Source: Actinomycetota bacterium (GTDB lineage Bacteria > Actinomycetota > AC-67). From it: DNA of 7,142 nt. The stretch spans positions 1 through 7,142 of the forward strand of contig VAYV01000175.1 of the NCBI GenBank assembly GCA_005883175.1, given 5' to 3'. Shown one piece after another: positions 5,596-7,142 of the stretch. Each line of letters opens with the position of its first letter. Position 1 is the stretch's first letter. A model generated the notes under the pieces. It was not told where the DNA came from. It did not search any database and saw only the letters and a list, made by a program, of their open reading frames with translations. Position numbers and translations under genes: made by a program.

Positions 5596-6570
5596 ATGCC
5601 GCAGGGACGCGTAGCATCCCTGCCGATGGACAAGGCCTCTGCAACGACCACGCCGGACTTCGGCGAGCTCGAGCAGCATCGGGCCGAGCTGACCGCGTAC
5701 TGCTACCGGATGCTCGGCTCGCCGTTCGACGCCGAGGATGCGGTCCAGGACACCCTCGTGCGCGCCTGGCGCGCGCTCGACCGCTTCGAAGAGCGCTCGT
5801 CCCTGCGCTCGTGGCTCTACCGCATCGCCACCAATGTCTGCTTGGACATGCTGAAGAGCCCGCAGGGCCGCGCGCGCCCGATGGACCTGGGCCCGGCGCA
5901 GGCACCAATAGAAGAGAACCTCCACACCGAACCCGAAGCGACCTGGCTCGAACCACTGCCCGACCCCGCCGACGCCGCCGTCGCCAAGGACACGATCCGC
6001 CTCGCGTTCGTAGCGGCCCTCCAGCACCTCCCGCCGCGCCAGCGCGCAACGCTGATCCTGTGCGAGGTCCTGAGGTGGCAAGCCACGGAAGTCGCAGAGC
6101 TGCTCCAAACGTCCGTCGCTTCGGTCAACAGCGCCTTGCAGCGCGCGCGCGCCAAGATCGAAAGCACCGACGCCAAAACAGCGGACCTATCTGAGGTCGA
6201 CCGAGGGCTGCTCGAACGGTACGTCAAGGCGTTCGAGGCCTACGACATCGATGCCCTCACCTCGCTGATCCGCGAAGACGCGATCCAGTCGATGCCGCCG
6301 TTCGACATGTGGCTGCAGGGCCGCGACGACATCTTCGCGTGGTGGTGGGGCCCCGGGATCGGCTGCAAGGGCTCGCGTGTCATCCCGACGGTGTCGGCGA
6401 ACGGCCAGCCGGCGTTCGGCCAGTACAAGATCGACCCGGACGGCGGTTACACGCCCTGGGCGTTGCAAGTCCTGGACATCCAAGACGGCAAGATCAAAGA
6501 GCTCACGTTCTTCCTGTCGACCGAGCGGCTGTTCCCGCTCTTCGGTCTGCCGATGCACCTCGACGCGTAA
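5596..6570 (+). CDS. ECF RNA polymerase sigma factor with C-terminal SnoaL-like domain (SigG / TIGR02960 type)
   Basis: A 324-residue extracytoplasmic-function sigma factor. Region 2 (about 30-92) has the LTAYCYRMLGSPFDAEDAVQ-type helix and the FEERSSLRSWLYRIATN stretch that binds the -10 element and core polymerase. Region 4 (about 134-188) has LPPRQRATLILCEVLRW and the helix-turn-helix EVAELLQTSVASVNSALQRARA. Residues 204-315 form a SnoaL/NTF2-like domain with MPPFDMWLQGRDD, GPGIGCKGSR and LFPLFGLP, as in the SigG-like family of actinobacteria. In such factors the fused domain is thought to regulate activity in place of a separate anti-sigma factor. Start choice is open: ATG 5587, 5596 and 5626 are all in frame; 5596 has the best-spaced ribosome site, while 5626 gives a 314-residue protein starting nearer the conserved region. 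The gene is divergent from the glycosyltransferase and converges on a STAS-domain gene 3 bp away. Confidence 0.92.
   Translation: MPQGRVASLPMDKASATTTPDFGELEQHRAELTAYCYRMLGSPFDAEDAVQDTLVRAWRALDRFEERSSLRSWLYRIATNVCLDMLKSPQGRARPMDLGPAQAPIEENLHTEPEATWLEPLPDPADAAVAKDTIRLAFVAALQHLPPRQRATLILCEVLRWQATEVAELLQTSVASVNSALQRARAKIESTDAKTADLSEVDRGLLERYVKAFEAYDIDALTSLIREDAIQSMPPFDMWLQGRDDIFAWWWGPGIGCKGSRVIPTVSANGQPAFGQYKIDPDGGYTPWALQVLDIQDGKIKELTFFLSTERLFPLFGLPMHLDA
5601..5623. repeat. Inverted repeat at the sigma gene start
   Basis: GCAGGGA (5601-5607) and TCCCTGC (5617-5623) are perfect 7-bp arms around a 9-nt centre. AGGGAC also occurs at 5581-5586, repeating AGGGAC at 5603-5608 with 22-bp spacing, about two helical turns. 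It may be a binding site if translation starts at 5626; if translation starts at 5587 or 5596 it is coding. Confidence 0.35.
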
Positions 6571-6573
6571 GCG

Positions 6574-6867
6574 TCAGCCTGCGATCACGTCGCTCAGACC
6601 CATAAAGGCAACTGGGCCGAGCAACTCCTCCGACGCATTCAGCAACAGCACGCGACACCGCTGGCGCCGCGCACCCAGCTGAAGGCGTGCCAAGGCTTCC
6701 ACCGTCACCGCGTCGGGAACCTCGACGTCCACCACTTCGCACAAGGCAACGTCTGCTTCGCTTTCTTCGAGCAGCCTGCAGACGCGCGCCGTCAGGCCCG
6801 GTATGTCGCCGCGCAGGATCGGACCCCACACGACGAACGAGATCGTGCGCTCGGCTCGCGTGGCCAT
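6574..6867 (-). CDS. Small STAS-domain protein (anti-sigma-factor-antagonist-like)
   Basis: A 97-residue protein that looks like a single STAS domain: a beta-strand start (TISFVVWGPI, 8-17), helix DIPGLTARVCRLLEE (21-35), strand ALCEVVDV (41-48), helix AVTVEALARLQLGARRQ (53-69), strand CRVLLLN (71-77) and the closing GLSDVI (90-95). STAS proteins such as SpoIIAA bind anti-sigma kinases and are controlled by phosphorylation of a serine in a D-S-S-G-L motif. Here the matching stretch is PDAVTVEALARL (51-62), with alanine in place of the usual phospho-serine, so control by Ser phosphorylation is unlikely. Similar actinobacterial proteins carry PDA-TVDALARLQL at this place. The ATG at 6867 has no Shine-Dalgarno. 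The gene converges on the sigma factor gene; a functional link is possible but not shown. Family recognition is from pattern, with moderate certainty. Confidence 0.72.
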   Translation of the reverse strand: MATRAERTISFVVWGPILRGDIPGLTARVCRLLEESEADVALCEVVDVEVPDAVTVEALARLQLGARRQRCRVLLLNASEELLGPVAFMGLSDVIAG

Positions 6868-6897
6868 CGAAGGTAAAGACCGGGCGGCGTGCGTGGA

Positions 6898-6917
6898 ATC
6901 ATCGGCCGACCGATGAT
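6898..6917. repeat. Perfect palindrome in divergent spacer (candidate operator)
   Basis: ATCATCGG (6898-6905) and CCGATGAT (6910-6917) are perfect 8-bp arms around CCGA, in the 95-bp spacer between the divergent STAS and DUF1905 genes. It is 30 bp from the STAS start and 45 bp from the DUF1905 start. No T-run follows on either strand, which argues against a terminator; an operator for a dimeric regulator fits better. Confidence 0.45.
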
Positions 6918-6951
6918 GGTGGGGGCCCCGGGCAGTCTTAACCAGGGATGG

Positions 6952-6958
6952 AAGGAGG
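6952..6958 (+). promoter_or_regulatory. Strong Shine-Dalgarno of the DUF1905 gene
   Basis: AAGGAGG, an almost full match to the 16S anti-Shine-Dalgarno, lies 4 nt before the ATG at 6963. It is the strongest ribosome site in the window and fixes the start of the truncated gene. Confidence 0.8.
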
Positions 6959-6962
6959 CGGC

Positions 6963-7142
6963 ATGGCCAGGTTGCACAAGCGCTTCACCACCACGCTCAA
7001 GAAGCCCGAGAAGAAGGGCGGTTGGACCTACGTAGTGATGCCGGGCTCGGCGAAGTTCTTCGGCACGCGCGGACTGGTCAAGGTGCGCGGCACCATCGAC
7101 GGCCACCCGTTCCGGAGCTCGTTCATGGCGCTGGGCGACGGG
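6963..7142 (+). CDS. DUF1905 domain protein, 3'-partial
   Basis: Sixty codons are open to the right edge. The protein begins MARLHKRFTTTLKKPEKKGG, followed by WTYVVMPGSAKFFGTRGLVKV (21-41), GTIDGHPFRSSF (43-54) and MALGDG (55-60). This order of a Phe-rich first strand, the W-VV-P motif, the G-rg-vkV-G-idG block and a closing GDG is the pattern of the DUF1905 beta-barrel domain. Its molecular function is unknown to me; some members carry a C-terminal YdeI-like OmdA domain, which would lie beyond the window. The start is set by the strong AAGGAGG at 6952-6958. It is divergent from the STAS gene, sharing the spacer with the palindrome at 6898-6917. Codon use is G/C-ended like the resident genes. 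Confidence 0.8.
   Translation, partial: MARLHKRFTTTLKKPEKKGGWTYVVMPGSAKFFGTRGLVKVRGTIDGHPFRSSFMALGDG

Noticed and set aside
5458..6108. A much longer - strand reading frame continuing the glycosyltransferase upstream to 6108
   Set aside because: It runs through the sigma factor coding region on the opposite strand, has no membrane or glycosyltransferase features there, and third-position GC falls sharply just upstream of 5457. It is a high-GC shadow.
6868..6877. TACCTT just before the STAS ATG (- strand) as a -10 for a leaderless transcript
   Set aside because: Only 2 nt separate it from the ATG, too close for transcription to begin at or before the start codon.
1..7142. tRNA, rRNA, CRISPR, insertion sequence or prophage content
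   Set aside because: No cloverleaf, regularly spaced repeat array, transposase or integrase motif, or terminal inverted repeat was seen on either strand.

Overview
The window is high-GC DNA that looks like a chromosomal segment of an actinobacterium (Actinomycetota). The grounds are the ClpS adaptor followed by a DUF2017 protein (a pairing I know mainly from actinobacteria), a GT87/DUF2029 polyprenol-dependent sugar transferase, a SigG-like sigma factor with a SnoaL-type tail, and strong G/C preference at third codon positions. I cannot name a genus; gene order and divergence fit an uncultured or poorly studied lineage.

Layout. Positions 1-4270 form one tightly packed + strand block: the 3' part of an acyl-CoA carboxylase carboxyltransferase (open at the left edge), a short divergent ClpS-like gene, a divergent DUF2017-like gene, a canonical clpS, a canonical DUF2017 gene, a BKACE/DUF849 beta-keto acid cleavage enzyme, and a 71-residue biotin carrier protein. 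Gaps run from 26 bp down to a 4-bp overlap, so it reads as an operon. Positions 4237-5457 hold a convergent - strand GT87 membrane glycosyltransferase whose 3' end overlaps the biotin carrier gene by 34 bp. A 138-bp divergent intergenic region with a long imperfect inverted repeat separates it from a + strand ECF sigma factor (about 5596-6570). That gene converges, with a 3-bp gap, on a small STAS-domain gene (6574-6867, -). After a 95-bp divergent spacer with a perfect palindrome, a DUF1905 gene begins at 6963 behind a strong Shine-Dalgarno and runs off the right edge.

How the genes may work together. The carboxyltransferase and the free biotin carrier are two of the three parts of a biotin-dependent carboxylase (no biotin carboxylase is in view), and the BKACE enzyme adds acetyl-CoA-dependent cleavage of a beta-keto acid. 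Together they suggest a small catabolic or acyl-CoA-processing module. Inside it sits the protein-turnover pair ClpS-DUF2017, present twice in tandem.

The most notable observation is this doubled cassette. The upstream copy has the same gene order, aligns without gaps over its cores at about 35% identity to the downstream copy, has lost the residues ClpS uses to hold N-degrons, lacks the N-terminal delivery extension, and has clearly different codon use. I see no tRNA, rRNA, CRISPR array, insertion sequence or phage gene.
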